Shown in pieces: positions 34,245 through 43,707 of a stretch of 64,000 bases of DNA. How positions within the stretch are numbered: position 1 is the first letter of the stretch; every line of letters starts with the position of its first letter. The stretch is taken from NCBI RefSeq assembly GCF_039538145.1, contig NZ_BAABBV010000001.1:620001-684000 (forward strand), written 5' to 3'. A model generated the notes under the pieces. That model was not told where the DNA came from. It saw only the letters and a program-made list of their open reading frames with translations, and did not search any database. Origin of the DNA: Gryllotalpicola daejeonensis. Lineage in GTDB: Bacteria > Actinomycetota > Actinomycetes > Actinomycetales > Microbacteriaceae. Both the position numbers and the translations under genes were made by a program.

Positions 34245-37200
34245 GCCGGCACCTCGACCTTCTCGACTTCGATGGCCTGCTCGCCCTCGGTGACCGTGTA
34301 CTGCACGGCCAGCGTCTCGGCGGCGATCAGCTCGGCGTGGGTGCGAGCGGCGCCGGCCGTCTCGCGGTCGAGAACGAGCCGAAGGCTGATGCGGTCGCTC
34401 ACCTCGAGGCCGGCCGCCTTGCGAGCGTCCTGCACACTGCGGATCAGGTCGCGGGCGGTGCCCTCGGCGGCGAGCTCCGGCGTCACGTGGGTGTCGAGCA
34501 GCACGAAGCCGCCGCCGGGAAGCAGCGCGAGCGCTTCCGAGGCGTCGTCCTTCTGGGCGACTTCGAGCACGAGGTCGTACTCCCCCGCCTCGAGCGCGAT
34601 GCCGCCCGCGGTCACGACGCCGTCGTGCTCGCTCCAGTCGCCGGAGCGGGCGGCCTTGATGGCCTCCTGCACCTGCTTGCCGAGACGCGGGCCGGCGGCG
34701 CGGGCGTTCACCGACAGGCGGCGGGTGATGCCGTAGTCGTCGGCGCTCGTGGCCGTCTCGGCGATCAGCTCGACCGACTTCACGTTCAGCTCGTCACGCA
34801 GGATTCCCTCGAAGGCGCCGAGGGACGAGGCATCCGGCACCACCACGGTGAGCTTCGCAAGCGGAAGCCGCACGCGCAGTCCGTTGGCCTTGCGCAGCGA
34901 CAGGCCCGTCGAGGCGATCTGGCGGACGGAATCCATGGCTGCGACCAGCTCGTGGTCGGCCGGGAACTCGGCGGCGCTCGGCCAGTCCTCGAGGTGCACG
35001 CTGCGGCCACCGGTGAGCCCCTGCCAGACGTGCTCGGTGACGAGCGGCAGCAGCGGCGCGGCGAGGCGGCAGAGCGTCTCCAGCACGGTGAACAGCGTGT
35101 CGAATGCGCTCTCGTTCTCGGCGCCGCCTTCCCAGAAGCGGTCGCGCGAGCGGCGCACGTACCAGTTCGTGAGCACGTCGGCGAAGTCACGCAGGGCCGC
35201 CGCGGCGAAGGGGCTGTCGAGGTCGTCGAAGTGCTCGGTGACGGCCTCGACCGTCTCACGCAGCTTGGCGAGGATGTAGCGGTCGAGCTCGTTCGTCGAC
35301 GCCGTCGACCGCTTCGCCTCGTAGCCGCTCGCGTTCGCGTAGATCGTGAAGAAGTAGTACGAGCTCCACAGCGGCAGCAGCAGCTCGCGCACGCCCGAGC
35401 GGATCCCCTCTTCCGTCACGATCAGGTTGCCGCCGCGGATCACCGACGACGACATCAGGAACCACCGCATCGCGTCCGAGCCGTCTCGGTCGAACACCTC
35501 AGCGACGTCGGGATAGTTGCGCAGGCTCTTCGACATCTTCTGGCCATCGGAGCCGAGCACGATGCCGTGGCTGAGCGCCGCGCGGAAGGCGGGACGGTCG
35601 AACAGCGCCGTCGCCAGCACGTGCTGCACGTAGAACCAGCCGCGCGTCTGCCCGATGTACTCGACGATGTAGTCGGCCGGGTTGTGCGTGTCGAACCAGT
35701 CGCGGTTCTCGAACGGGTAGTGCACCTGCGCGAACGGCATCGAGCCGGAGTCGAACCACACGTCGAACACGTCGCTGATGCGTCGCATTGTCGACTTGCC
35801 GGTCGGGTCGTCGGGGTTCGGCCGGGTGAGCTCGTCGATGAACGGGCGGTGCAGATCGACCTGGCCCTCGGTGTTGCGCGGCAGCGTGCCGAAGTCGCGC
35901 TCGAGTTCCTCGAGAGACCCGTAGACGTCGATGCGCGGGTAGTTCGCGTCGTCGCTCTTCCACACGGGGATCGGCGAGCCCCAGTAGCGGTTGCGGCTGA
36001 TCGACCAGTCGCGCGCACCCTCGAGCCACTTGCCGAACTGGCCGTCTTTCACGTTCTCGGGCACCCAGGTGATCTCCTGGTTGAGCTCGATCATCCGGTC
36101 CTTGAACTCGGTGACGCTCACGAACCAGCTCGAGACCGCCTTGTAGATCAGCGGGTTCCGGCAGCGCCAGCAGTGCGGGTACGAGTGCTCGTAGCTGGCC
36201 TGGCGCAGCAGGCGGTTCTCGCTGCGCAGCAGCTGGGTGAGCGGCTTGTTGGCATCGAACACCTGAAGGCCCGCGACGGGCGTCACGTTGGCGAGGAACT
36301 TGCCGCCGTCGTCGACCGAGACGATGACGGGGATGCCGTTCGCCTCGCAGACGCGCTGGTCGTCTTCACCGTAGGCGGGCGCCTGATGCACGATGCCGGT
36401 GCCGTCGGCGGTCGTCACGTAGTCGTCGACGAGGATGCGCCACGCGTTCCCGGTGCCCCACGTCTCGGCATCCGCGTAGAAGTCCCACAGCCGGTCGTAC
36501 TGGACGCCCGCCAGCTGTGCGCCCGCGATCGTGCGGGTGACGGATGCCAGCGCGGCGGCTGCGTCGTCGTAGCCGAGGTCCTTCGCGTAGTTCCCGACGA
36601 GCTCGCGGGCGAGCAGGTACTCCCCCGCCTCCTCCGGCGTGTCGGCCGCGCCGTTCGGGCCGGCCGGCACGACGGCGTACTCGATGTCGGGGCCGACGGC
36701 GAGCGCCATGTTGGTCGGCAGCGTCCACGGCGTCGTCGTCCAGGCGAGTGCACGCACCGCGGTCAGGCCGAGCGACTCGGCCTTCTCACCGACGAGCGGG
36801 AAGGTGACCGTCACCGTCTGGTCCTGGCGCATCTTGTAGACGTCGTCGTCCATGCGCAGCTCGTGGTTCGACAGCGGAGTCTCGTCGCGCCAGCAGTACG
36901 GCAGCACACGGTAGCCCTCATAGGCGAGGCCCTTCTCGTGCAGCTGCTTGAACGCCCACAGCACGCTCTCCATGAAGGTGAGGTCGAGGGTCTTGTAGCC
37001 GCCGTCGAAGTCGACCCAGCGCGCCTGGCGGGTGACGTAGTCCTGCCACTCCTCGGTGTAGCGCAGCACGGACTCGCGCGCCGCGCGGTTGAACGCGGCG
37101 AGGCCCATCTTCTCGATGTCGGCCTTGCCGTTGATGCCGAGCTGGCGCTCGGCCTCGAGCTCGGCGGGAAGCCCGTGCGTGTCCCAGCCGAAGACGCGCT

Positions 37201-37456
37201 TGACCTGCTTGCCGCGCATCGTCTGGTACCGCGGGAACAGGTCCTTGGCGTAGCCGGTCAGCAGGTGGCCATAGTGCGGCAGGCCGTTGGCGAAGGGCGG
37301 GCCGTCGTAGAAGACCCACTCGTCGCAGCCCTCGCGCCGATCGACGGATGCCTTGAAGGTCTCGTCCTGCTTCCAGAACGCAAGCACCTTCTGCTCGATC
37401 TCCGGAAAGCGCGGGCTCGAGACGACTTCCGGCTCATCGGACTTGGGGTACGGCAA
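34241..37456 (-). CDS. ileS: Isoleucyl-tRNA synthetase (IleRS type 2)
   Basis: 1071 residues. The class I signature is GLPHYGHLLTGYAKDLFPRY (HYGH form of HIGH) and the KMSKS loop is GQKMSKSLRNYP. The editing domain is present (WTTTPWTLPTNMALAVGPDI). The HYGH form and the length fit the eukaryote-like IleS2 group, which is common in actinobacteria and naturally less sensitive to mupirocin. The start is TTG 37456, placed 5 bases after GAGGAG; a longer frame upstream runs through the T-box leader and is not real. Confidence 0.96.
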   Translation of the reverse strand: MPYPKSDEPEVVSSPRFPEIEQKVLAFWKQDETFKASVDRREGCDEWVFYDGPPFANGLPHYGHLLTGYAKDLFPRYQTMRGKQVKRVFGWDTHGLPAELEAERQLGINGKADIEKMGLAAFNRAARESVLRYTEEWQDYVTRQARWVDFDGGYKTLDLTFMESVLWAFKQLHEKGLAYEGYRVLPYCWRDETPLSNHELRMDDDVYKMRQDQTVTVTFPLVGEKAESLGLTAVRALAWTTTPWTLPTNMALAVGPDIEYAVVPAGPNGAADTPEEAGEYLLARELVGNYAKDLGYDDAAAALASVTRTIAGAQLAGVQYDRLWDFYADAETWGTGNAWRILVDDYVTTADGTGIVHQAPAYGEDDQRVCEANGIPVIVSVDDGGKFLANVTPVAGLQVFDANKPLTQLLRSENRLLRQASYEHSYPHCWRCRNPLIYKAVSSWFVSVTEFKDRMIELNQEITWVPENVKDGQFGKWLEGARDWSISRNRYWGSPIPVWKSDDANYPRIDVYGSLEELERDFGTLPRNTEGQVDLHRPFIDELTRPNPDDPTGKSTMRRISDVFDVWFDSGSMPFAQVHYPFENRDWFDTHNPADYIVEYIGQTRGWFYVQHVLATALFDRPAFRAALSHGIVLGSDGQKMSKSLRNYPDVAEVFDRDGSDAMRWFLMSSSVIRGGNLIVTEEGIRSGVRELLLPLWSSYYFFTIYANASGYEAKRSTASTNELDRYILAKLRETVEAVTEHFDDLDSPFAAAALRDFADVLTNWYVRRSRDRFWEGGAENESAFDTLFTVLETLCRLAAPLLPLVTEHVWQGLTGGRSVHLEDWPSAAEFPADHELVAAMDSVRQIASTGLSLRKANGLRVRLPLAKLTVVVPDASSLGAFEGILRDELNVKSVELIAETATSADDYGITRRLSVNARAAGPRLGKQVQEAIKAARSGDWSEHDGVVTAGGIALEAGEYDLVLEVAQKDDASEALALLPGGGFVLLDTHVTPELAAEGTARDLIRSVQDARKAAGLEVSDRISLRLVLDRETAGAARTHAELIAAETLAVQYTVTEGEQAIEVEKVEVPA

Positions 37457-37655
37457 CGGGGCTCCTCGATGTCTCTTCTGCAGACGAGGACGCGGCTCAC
37501 GTCGCGCGGTACCACCTCGATTGTTGAGAACGGATGTCTCAACCACTCGTTCTTAGGCGATGACGGGCCCGACCCGTTCGGTTCTACTTGGCGTGCAGCC
37601 GTTCTTCCGAAGACTCCCCGGTGATGGCCGGATCAAAGTCGATGCCCCAAGTCTA
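37457..37655 (-). promoter_or_regulatory. T-box riboswitch of ileS (translational type)
   Basis: On the minus strand: -10 TAGACT (37650-37655), then a stem-I region with GATCCGGCCATCACCGGGGA that contains the specifier codon ATC (37623-37625, isoleucine), then the T-box core AGGTGGTACCGCG (37505-37517), whose GGTACC-side bases pair with the tRNA 3' end. TCCTCG (37485-37490) can pair with the Shine-Dalgarno CGAGGA (37463-37468), so uncharged tRNA-Ile should free the ribosome site. No terminator precedes the gene. This matches the known actinobacterial ileS T-box with a short stem I. Confidence 0.92.
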
Positions 37656-37734
37656 CCGATAGACTGCCGGTTACATCCCACACTCAGGCACCCTCTGACG
37701 CGGTGCCGCACATACCGACGAACGAGGCCCTGAC

Positions 37735-40329
37735 ATGACTGCGATCCCTGACAAGCCCGCCCTGGAAGGCCTCGAGTCCAAGTGGGGTGAGATCTGGCAG
37801 CGGTCGGGCACGTACTCCTTCGACCGCAAGGCCGCGCTTGAGGCATCCGATCGCACCTGCATCTACTCGATCGACACGCCGCCTCCGACCGCGTCGGGCT
37901 CGCTGCACATCGGCCACGTGTTCAGCTACACGCACACCGACGTCGTCGCCCGATACCAGCGCATGCAGGGCAAGACCGTCTTCTACCCGATCGGGTGGGA
38001 CGACAACGGCCTGCCGACCGAGCGCCGCGTGCAGAACTACTACGGCGTGCGCTGCGACCCGTCGCTGCCCTACCAGCCCGACTTCCAGCCGCCGTTCGAG
38101 GGCGGCGACAACAAGTCGAGCAAGGCAGCAGACCAGGTGCCGATCTCTCGCCGCGACTTCATCGAGCTGTGCGAGCGCCTCACCGAAGAGGACGAGAAGC
38201 AGTTCGAGGCGCTGTGGCGGATGCTGGGTCTGTCGGTCGACTGGGCGCAGACCTACCGCACCATCGGTGCGGAGTCGATCCGCGCCTCGCAGCTCGCCTT
38301 CCTGAAGAACGTCGAGCGCGGCGAGGCCTATCAGGACTGGGCGCCCACGCTGTGGGACGTGACGTTCCGCTCGGCCGTCGCGCAGGCCGAACTCGAAGAC
38401 CGCGACCAGCCGGGCGCCTACCACCGGCTCGCCTTCCACGGCCCCGACCTCGACGGCAATGGCGGCGACGTGTTCATCGAGACGACGCGCCCCGAGCTGC
38501 TGGCCGCGTGTGTCGCGCTCGTGGCGCACCCCGACGACGCGCGCTATCAGCCGCTCTTCGGCAAGACCGTGCGCACCCCGATCTTCGACGTCGAGGTGCC
38601 CGTCGTCGCCCACCACCTCGCGCAGCCCGACAAGGGCACGGGCATCGCGATGGTCTGTACCTTCGGCGACATCACCGACGTCACGTGGTGGCGCGAGCTG
38701 CAGCTGCCGACCCGCGCGATCATCGGCTTCGACGGCCGCATCGTGGCCGACGCGCCGGAGGCGATCACCTCTGATGCGGGCCGCGAGGCGTTCGCCAAGC
38801 TCGCCGGGCTGACTGTGTTCAGCGCGAAGAAGACCATGGTCGAGCTGCTCACCGAGTCGGGCGAGCTGATCGGCGACGTGAAGCCGATCCAGCACCCGGT
38901 GAAGTTTTACGAGAAGGGCGACCGCCCGCTCGAGATCGTCTCGACGCGCCAGTGGTACGTGAAGAACGGCGGGAAGGACGACGCTCTGCGCGCCCGCCTG
39001 CTCGAGGCCGGGAAGAGCCTCGACTGGCACCCCGACTTCATGCGCGTGCGCTACGAGAACTGGGTGAACGGACTCGCCGGCGACTGGCTGATCTCGCGCC
39101 AGCGCTTCTTCGGCGTGCCGATCCCCGTCTGGTACCGCGTCGACGAGAGCGGCGAGACGCAGTTCGACCAGGTGATCCTGCCCGAGGCCGAGCAGCTGCC
39201 CGTCGACCCCTCGTCCGACGCGCCCACCGGCTTCGACGAGTCGCAGCGCGGCGTGCCCGGCGGCTTCGTCGGCGAGGTCGACATCATGGACACCTGGATG
39301 ACGTCGTCGCTGACCCCGCAGATCGCCGCCGGGTGGGAGCGCGACCCCGAGCTGTTCGAGGCGCTCTTCCCGTTCGACCTGCGCCCGCAGGGTCAGGACA
39401 TCATCCGCACCTGGCTGTTCTCGACGCTGCTGCGCTCGGTGCAGCAGCACGACTCGCTGCCGTGGCGCCACGCCGCCATCTCCGGCTTCATCGTCGATCC
39501 CGACCGCAAGAAGATGTCGAAGTCGAAGGGCAACGTGGTCACGCCCGCGGCGATCCTCGAGCAGCACGGGTCGGATGCCACGCGCTACTGGGCCGCGTCG
39601 AGCCGCCTCGGCGCCGACGCCGCGTTCGACATCAACAACCCGACGCAGATCAAGATCGGCCGCCGGCTCGCGATCAAGGTGCTGAACGCGGCCAAGTTCG
39701 TGCTCGGCTTCGAGGCGACGACCGGCGCCGAAGTGACCGCAGACCTCGACGCCGCGATGCTGCGCGAACTCGCCAAGGTCATCGCCGACGCGACCGCCGC
39801 GTTCGAGGCATACGACCACGCCCGCGCGCTCGAGGTCACCGAGACGTTCTTCTGGACGTTCTGCGACGACTACCTCGAGCTGGTCAAGGAGCGCGCGCAC
39901 GGTGCCGGGGACGCTGCAGGCCGGGCATCCGCCGTCGCGGCGCTGCGCCTCGCTCTGAGCGCTCTCATCCGCTTGTTCGCGCCGTTCATCCCGTTCGCGA
40001 CGGAAGAGACCTGGAGCTGGTTCAACGAGGGCTCGGTGCACACCGCCGCGTGGCCGAAGAGCGCAGAGCTCGGCGTTTCGGAATCCGGCCCTGCGGTGCT
40101 CGCCGTCGCGAGCCAGGCGCTCGTCGGAATCCGCCGGACGAAGACCGACGCGAAGGTGTCGCAGAAGACGCCGATCACACGCGTGACGCTGACCGGCACC
40201 GCTGAGCAGCTCGCCGCACTGCGTCTGGCCGAGGACGACCTGAAGGCGGTCGGGCGCATCGGCGTCATCGAGTACGCGGAGGGCGAGGCCGTCGCCGTGC
40301 GCGATGCCGAGCTCGGAGACCTGTCCTGA
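37735..40329 (+). CDS. valS: Valyl-tRNA synthetase (type 2, archaeal-like)
   Basis: 864 residues. HIGH motif GSLHIGHVFSYTHTDVVARY and KMSKS loop DRKKMSKSKGNVVTPAAILE. The editing domain starts GDVFIETTRPELLAACVALV. The sequence style and length fit the type 2 ValRS of archaea and many actinobacteria rather than the ~950-residue E. coli type. ATG 37735 follows GAACGAGG. It is divergent from ileS, so two related synthetases share a ~280-base region, but only ileS carries a T-box. Confidence 0.95.
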   Translation: MTAIPDKPALEGLESKWGEIWQRSGTYSFDRKAALEASDRTCIYSIDTPPPTASGSLHIGHVFSYTHTDVVARYQRMQGKTVFYPIGWDDNGLPTERRVQNYYGVRCDPSLPYQPDFQPPFEGGDNKSSKAADQVPISRRDFIELCERLTEEDEKQFEALWRMLGLSVDWAQTYRTIGAESIRASQLAFLKNVERGEAYQDWAPTLWDVTFRSAVAQAELEDRDQPGAYHRLAFHGPDLDGNGGDVFIETTRPELLAACVALVAHPDDARYQPLFGKTVRTPIFDVEVPVVAHHLAQPDKGTGIAMVCTFGDITDVTWWRELQLPTRAIIGFDGRIVADAPEAITSDAGREAFAKLAGLTVFSAKKTMVELLTESGELIGDVKPIQHPVKFYEKGDRPLEIVSTRQWYVKNGGKDDALRARLLEAGKSLDWHPDFMRVRYENWVNGLAGDWLISRQRFFGVPIPVWYRVDESGETQFDQVILPEAEQLPVDPSSDAPTGFDESQRGVPGGFVGEVDIMDTWMTSSLTPQIAAGWERDPELFEALFPFDLRPQGQDIIRTWLFSTLLRSVQQHDSLPWRHAAISGFIVDPDRKKMSKSKGNVVTPAAILEQHGSDATRYWAASSRLGADAAFDINNPTQIKIGRRLAIKVLNAAKFVLGFEATTGAEVTADLDAAMLRELAKVIADATAAFEAYDHARALEVTETFFWTFCDDYLELVKERAHGAGDAAGRASAVAALRLALSALIRLFAPFIPFATEETWSWFNEGSVHTAAWPKSAELGVSESGPAVLAVASQALVGIRRTKTDAKVSQKTPITRVTLTGTAEQLAALRLAEDDLKAVGRIGVIEYAEGEAVAVRDAELGDLS

Positions 40330-40369
40330 TCAGGACTATTCGCGCTATGGTCACCACGGGAGGGGTGCT

Positions 40370-40819
40370 ATGACCGTTTCAATCCGGGAAGCTCGCGACA
40401 GCGATTTCTTCCCTTGGCTCAGTCTGTATGAGGGGTACGCGTCGGAGCGCGGTGTCGAGCTGACGGAGCAGCGAGCCCTGCAGCTGTGGACGTGGCTTTC
40501 GGATCCGCACCACCCTGAGACGTCGCTCATCGCCCTCGATGAGGACGGCGACGTGACAGGACTTGTGCACTTCCACACCTTCCCGCGGCCTCTGCTCGGC
40601 GAGACCGGCGTGTTCATCGACGCCATTCACGCGAGAGAGGACACGGTCGCGCAGGAGCTCTTCCGCGCGGTGCGCGACACCGCGGCGGCTCAGGGAGCCG
40701 CGGTGATCAGGTGGACGCAGGCCGACGGTGAGACACTGCCCCGCGTGCTCGCCGAAGCCGGTGGTGCGGCAGCGTCGTCGGCCTACGTCGAGTTGCAGAC
40801 CACCCCGCAGCCGGCCTGA
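40370..40819 (+). CDS. GNAT family N-acetyltransferase
   Basis: 149 residues. MTVSIREARDSDFFPWLSLY is the usual N-terminus, VTGLVHFHTFPRPLLGETGV the beta4-alpha2 region, and AQELFRAVRDTAAAQGAAVI the acetyl-CoA-binding helix. The acceptor is unknown. A strong GGGAGGGG precedes ATG 40370. It lies 40 bases after valS, so it may be co-transcribed. Confidence 0.85.
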   Translation: MTVSIREARDSDFFPWLSLYEGYASERGVELTEQRALQLWTWLSDPHHPETSLIALDEDGDVTGLVHFHTFPRPLLGETGVFIDAIHAREDTVAQELFRAVRDTAAAQGAAVIRWTQADGETLPRVLAEAGGAAASSAYVELQTTPQPA

Positions 40820-40829
40820 GCGGGCCGCA

Positions 40830-41099
40830 GTGCAGCTCGGAACCCGCTGGCCGGTCGGCGCCTCTGCGCCGACATCTCTGCCCGAAGTCGTCCTCGGGGC
40901 GATCAAGGCCGTCGAAGAGGAACTGGACGCCGACGGCGTGGACGCTTCGACCTGGCGCTGGACGCTGACCTGGCTTGAGGGCAAACCCGTCGTCGAGCTC
41001 GACGACGGCACCGTGATCCGCTACAACGCGGGCAGCGAGACCGCCACGATCAGCTCGAACGATTTCGAAGCACGGGCGGATGGCGGGGCCGAGGCCTAG
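40830..41099 (+). CDS. Small conserved-looking hypothetical protein
   Basis: 89 residues from GTG 40830: VQLGTRWPVGASAPTSLPEV, a helical LGAIKAVEEELDADGVDAST segment, then WRWTLTWLEGKPVVELDDGT, a beta-rich end. No known domain. It lies 10 bases behind the acetyltransferase gene and just before the M3 peptidase. The codon use matches its neighbours, which argues for a real gene. Function unknown. Confidence 0.65.
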   Translation: MQLGTRWPVGASAPTSLPEVVLGAIKAVEEELDADGVDASTWRWTLTWLEGKPVVELDDGTVIRYNAGSETATISSNDFEARADGGAEA

Positions 41100-41107
41100 C
41101 GCCTGGA

Positions 41108-41113
41108 TAGGGT
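41108..41113 (+). promoter_or_regulatory. Candidate -10 box for leaderless M3 peptidase gene
   Basis: TAGGGT lies 7 bases before ATG 41121. GAGAG between them is too close to the start for normal ribosome binding, so a leaderless mRNA is likely. Confidence 0.45.
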
Positions 41114-41120
41114 GAGAGAC

Positions 41121-43166
41121 ATGACGGATGCCTCGAACCCGCTCCTGACCGCAAGCACGCTCGACTACCGGCTTCCGCCGTTCGCGCAGATCACCGATGA
41201 GCACTATCGCCCCGCGTTCGACGCCGGCTTCGCCGAGCAGCTCGCCGAGATCGAGGCGATCACGTCGAACCCCGACGAGCCGACGTTCGAGAACACGCTG
41301 GTTGCGCTGGAGCGCTCGGGGCAGACGCTGCGCCGCGTCGCCTACGTCTTCTTCAACAAGTCGTCCGCCGACTCGACGGACGCCACCAACGCCCTCGATG
41401 AGGAGCTCGCGCCAGAGCTCGCCGCGCACGAGGACGCCATCAAGCTGAACTCCGCGCTGTACGAGCGCATCCGAGCCGTTCGCGACGGGCTCGACGCGCG
41501 AACGGATCTCGACGCGGAGGCGCGCTATCTCGTCGAGCGCTACTACACCGACTTCACCCTGGCCGGCGCCGGCCTCGACGACGAGGCCAAGGCGGAGCTC
41601 TCGAAGCTCAACCAGCGCATCTCCGGCCTCCAGGCCAAGTTCGAGAAGCAGCTGCTCGCCGACACCAATGAGCTCGCGGTCGTCTTCGACGATGCCGCCG
41701 AGCTTGAGGGGCTCGGTGACGGCGAGCTGTCTGCCGCCGCGGAAGCCGCCAAGGAGCGCGGGCTCGAGGGGAAGTACCTCGTCACGCTGGTGCTGCCGAC
41801 CGGGCATCCCTGGCTCGCCTCGCTCACGCGGCCCGAGGTGCGCGACCGCATCATGACGGCCTCGCGCTCGCGGGGCGCGCGTGACGGCGCGAACGACAAC
41901 CGGCCGCTCATCCTCGAGCTCGTGCGCCTGCGTGCGCGCCGCGCGCAGCTGCTCGGTTTCGCCAGCCACGCGGACTTCGTCACGGCCGCCCAGACCGCCG
42001 GCAGCGCTGCCAACGTCGCCGAGATGCTCGGCAAGCTCGCGCCCGCCGCCGCCCGCAACGCGCGGCGCGAGCACGAAGCGCTCGAGGCGACCGCGGGTGC
42101 GCCGGTCGCGGCCGCCGACTGGGACTTCTGGACCGAGAAGGTGCGTGTCGCCGAGTACGACGTCGACACGACCGCACTGCGCCCGTACTTCGAGGCGGAG
42201 CGCGTGCTGCATGACGGCGTGTTCTTTGCCGCGAACAAGCTCTACGGCCTGAGCTTCACCGAGCGCCCGGACCTGGTCGGCTACCACCCCGACGTGCGCG
42301 TCTTCGAGGTCTTCAACGAAGACGGGTCGAAGCTCGGCCTGTTCCTCTACGACCTCTACACGCGCGACTCGAAGCGCGGTGGGGCATGGATGAACAGCCT
42401 CGTCGACCAGTCAGAGCTGCTGGGCGAGCCGACCACCGTCGTCGTGAACAACCACAATGTGCCGAAGCCGGCCCCCGGCGAGCCGACGCTGCTGACCTTC
42501 GACGAGGTGCACACGCTGTTCCACGAGTTCGGGCACGCGCTGCACGGGCTGTTCGGCCACGCCGTCTACCCGCGCTTCGCAGGCACGAGCGTGCACCGCG
42601 ACTTCGTCGAGTTCCCGTCGCAGGTGAACGAGATGTGGATGCTGTGGCCTGAGGTGCTGGCCAACTACGCCAAGCACTACCAGACCGGCGAGCCCATCCC
42701 CCAGGACGTCGTCGACCGCATCACCGCCTCAGAGACCTTCAACGAGGGCTTCGCGACGAGCGAGTACCTCGGCGCCGCGCTGCTCGACCAGGCCTGGCAC
42801 GTGCTGACGCCCGAGCAGGCGGATGCCGTCATCGACGTCGCGTCGTTCGAGGCATCCGCCCTCGCCGGCGTCGGGCTCGACTTCGCGCCGGTTCCTCCGC
42901 GCTATCAGAGCACGTATTTCGCCCACACCTTCTCGGGCGGCTACGACGCGCAGTACTACTCGTACATCTGGAGCGAGGTGCTCGACGCCGACACGGTCGA
43001 GTGGTTCAAAGAGAACGGCGGCCTCACCCGCGAGAACGGCGATCGCTTCCGCGCGCGCCTGCTCGGCGTCGGCGGAACGAAGGACCCGATCGAGGCTTAC
43101 GTCGACTTTCGCGGCCGCCCTGCTGAGCTCGAGCCGCTGCTGAAGCGCCGCGGCCTCCTTGACTGA
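41121..43166 (+). CDS. M3 family metallopeptidase, peptidyl-dipeptidase Dcp-like
   Basis: 681-residue zinc peptidase of cytosolic type; no signal peptide. The zinc motif is TLFHEFGHALHGLFGH (HEFGH about residue 468), and the third ligand Glu lies in the following FVEFPSQVNEMW segment. It resembles Dcp, which removes C-terminal dipeptides, and oligopeptidase A. I chose ATG 41121 (MTDASNPLLTASTLDY); a GTG at 41112 would add three residues. Likely role is in recycling peptides from protein turnover. Confidence 0.92.
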   Translation: MTDASNPLLTASTLDYRLPPFAQITDEHYRPAFDAGFAEQLAEIEAITSNPDEPTFENTLVALERSGQTLRRVAYVFFNKSSADSTDATNALDEELAPELAAHEDAIKLNSALYERIRAVRDGLDARTDLDAEARYLVERYYTDFTLAGAGLDDEAKAELSKLNQRISGLQAKFEKQLLADTNELAVVFDDAAELEGLGDGELSAAAEAAKERGLEGKYLVTLVLPTGHPWLASLTRPEVRDRIMTASRSRGARDGANDNRPLILELVRLRARRAQLLGFASHADFVTAAQTAGSAANVAEMLGKLAPAAARNARREHEALEATAGAPVAAADWDFWTEKVRVAEYDVDTTALRPYFEAERVLHDGVFFAANKLYGLSFTERPDLVGYHPDVRVFEVFNEDGSKLGLFLYDLYTRDSKRGGAWMNSLVDQSELLGEPTTVVVNNHNVPKPAPGEPTLLTFDEVHTLFHEFGHALHGLFGHAVYPRFAGTSVHRDFVEFPSQVNEMWMLWPEVLANYAKHYQTGEPIPQDVVDRITASETFNEGFATSEYLGAALLDQAWHVLTPEQADAVIDVASFEASALAGVGLDFAPVPPRYQSTYFAHTFSGGYDAQYYSYIWSEVLDADTVEWFKENGGLTRENGDRFRARLLGVGGTKDPIEAYVDFRGRPAELEPLLKRRGLLD

Positions 43167-43237
43167 CCCGCTTCGCATCTGCTTCGAACGGTCACTGCTG
43201 CTCCAGGCGGCATGGCGCGCAGCGCAGTGGTGACCGT

Positions 43238-43684
43238 TCAGCGCAGTTGAAGGCGCATGGCGACCACGTCCAGGCGCTCGGCGTCCCCGGTGTCGTGGAA
43301 CCCGGCAGCGACGTAGCTTCGGATGGCCGCGTCGTTGCCGGCGATCACCTTAAGGCCGATTTCCGTCGCGCCGCGCGAGCGCGCCCCCTCGATCGCGCGG
43401 CCAACAAGGACGCGCGCGAGACCTCTGCGCCGCTGCGCCGGATCGATGATGACGCGACTGAGCCACGCCGACGTGCCGGTGATGGTCAGCTCGAACTGGC
43501 CGATCACGCGGCCGCCGTCGTCGACGACCACCCAGGCACCGTGGCCGTCGCGCTGTTCGTAGGCGCGCAGCTGCTCGACGGTGAACGGCCACGTCGGCTG
43601 CGGACCGGCGAAGAGATACAGCGCGTGCGCGTCGGGCACCCAGCTGACGATCACTGGGCAGTCCGCCGCGCGCCGGCGGCGCAC
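43238..43684 (-). CDS. GNAT family N-acetyltransferase
   Basis: 148 residues from GTG 43684. VRRRRAADCPVIVSWVPDAH is the N-terminus; the acetyl-CoA motif is IDPAQRRRGLARVLVGRAIE, and IGLKVIAGNDAAIRSYVAAG is the C-terminal GNAT motif. The acceptor is unknown. It lies 23 bases behind clpX on the same strand and is probably co-transcribed with it. Confidence 0.87.
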   Translation of the reverse strand: MRRRRAADCPVIVSWVPDAHALYLFAGPQPTWPFTVEQLRAYEQRDGHGAWVVVDDGGRVIGQFELTITGTSAWLSRVIIDPAQRRRGLARVLVGRAIEGARSRGATEIGLKVIAGNDAAIRSYVAAGFHDTGDAERLDVVAMRLQLR

Positions 43685-43707
43685 GACGAGCTGAGGAGAG
43701 ACCGCGC

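Noticed and set aside
37457..37546. Longer ileS start at 37546
   Set aside because: The extension translates the T-box core and sequestrator. The Shine-Dalgarno and TTG at 37456 mark the real start.
34337..37624. 1095-residue open frame antisense to ileS
   Set aside because: Same antisense effect; low-complexity Arg/Val/Leu sequence, and the sense strand is a clear IleRS.
43167..43237. Possible small gene between the M3 peptidase and the acetyltransferase
   Set aside because: Only 71 bases with no start, ribosome site or strong hairpin; I see nothing in it.
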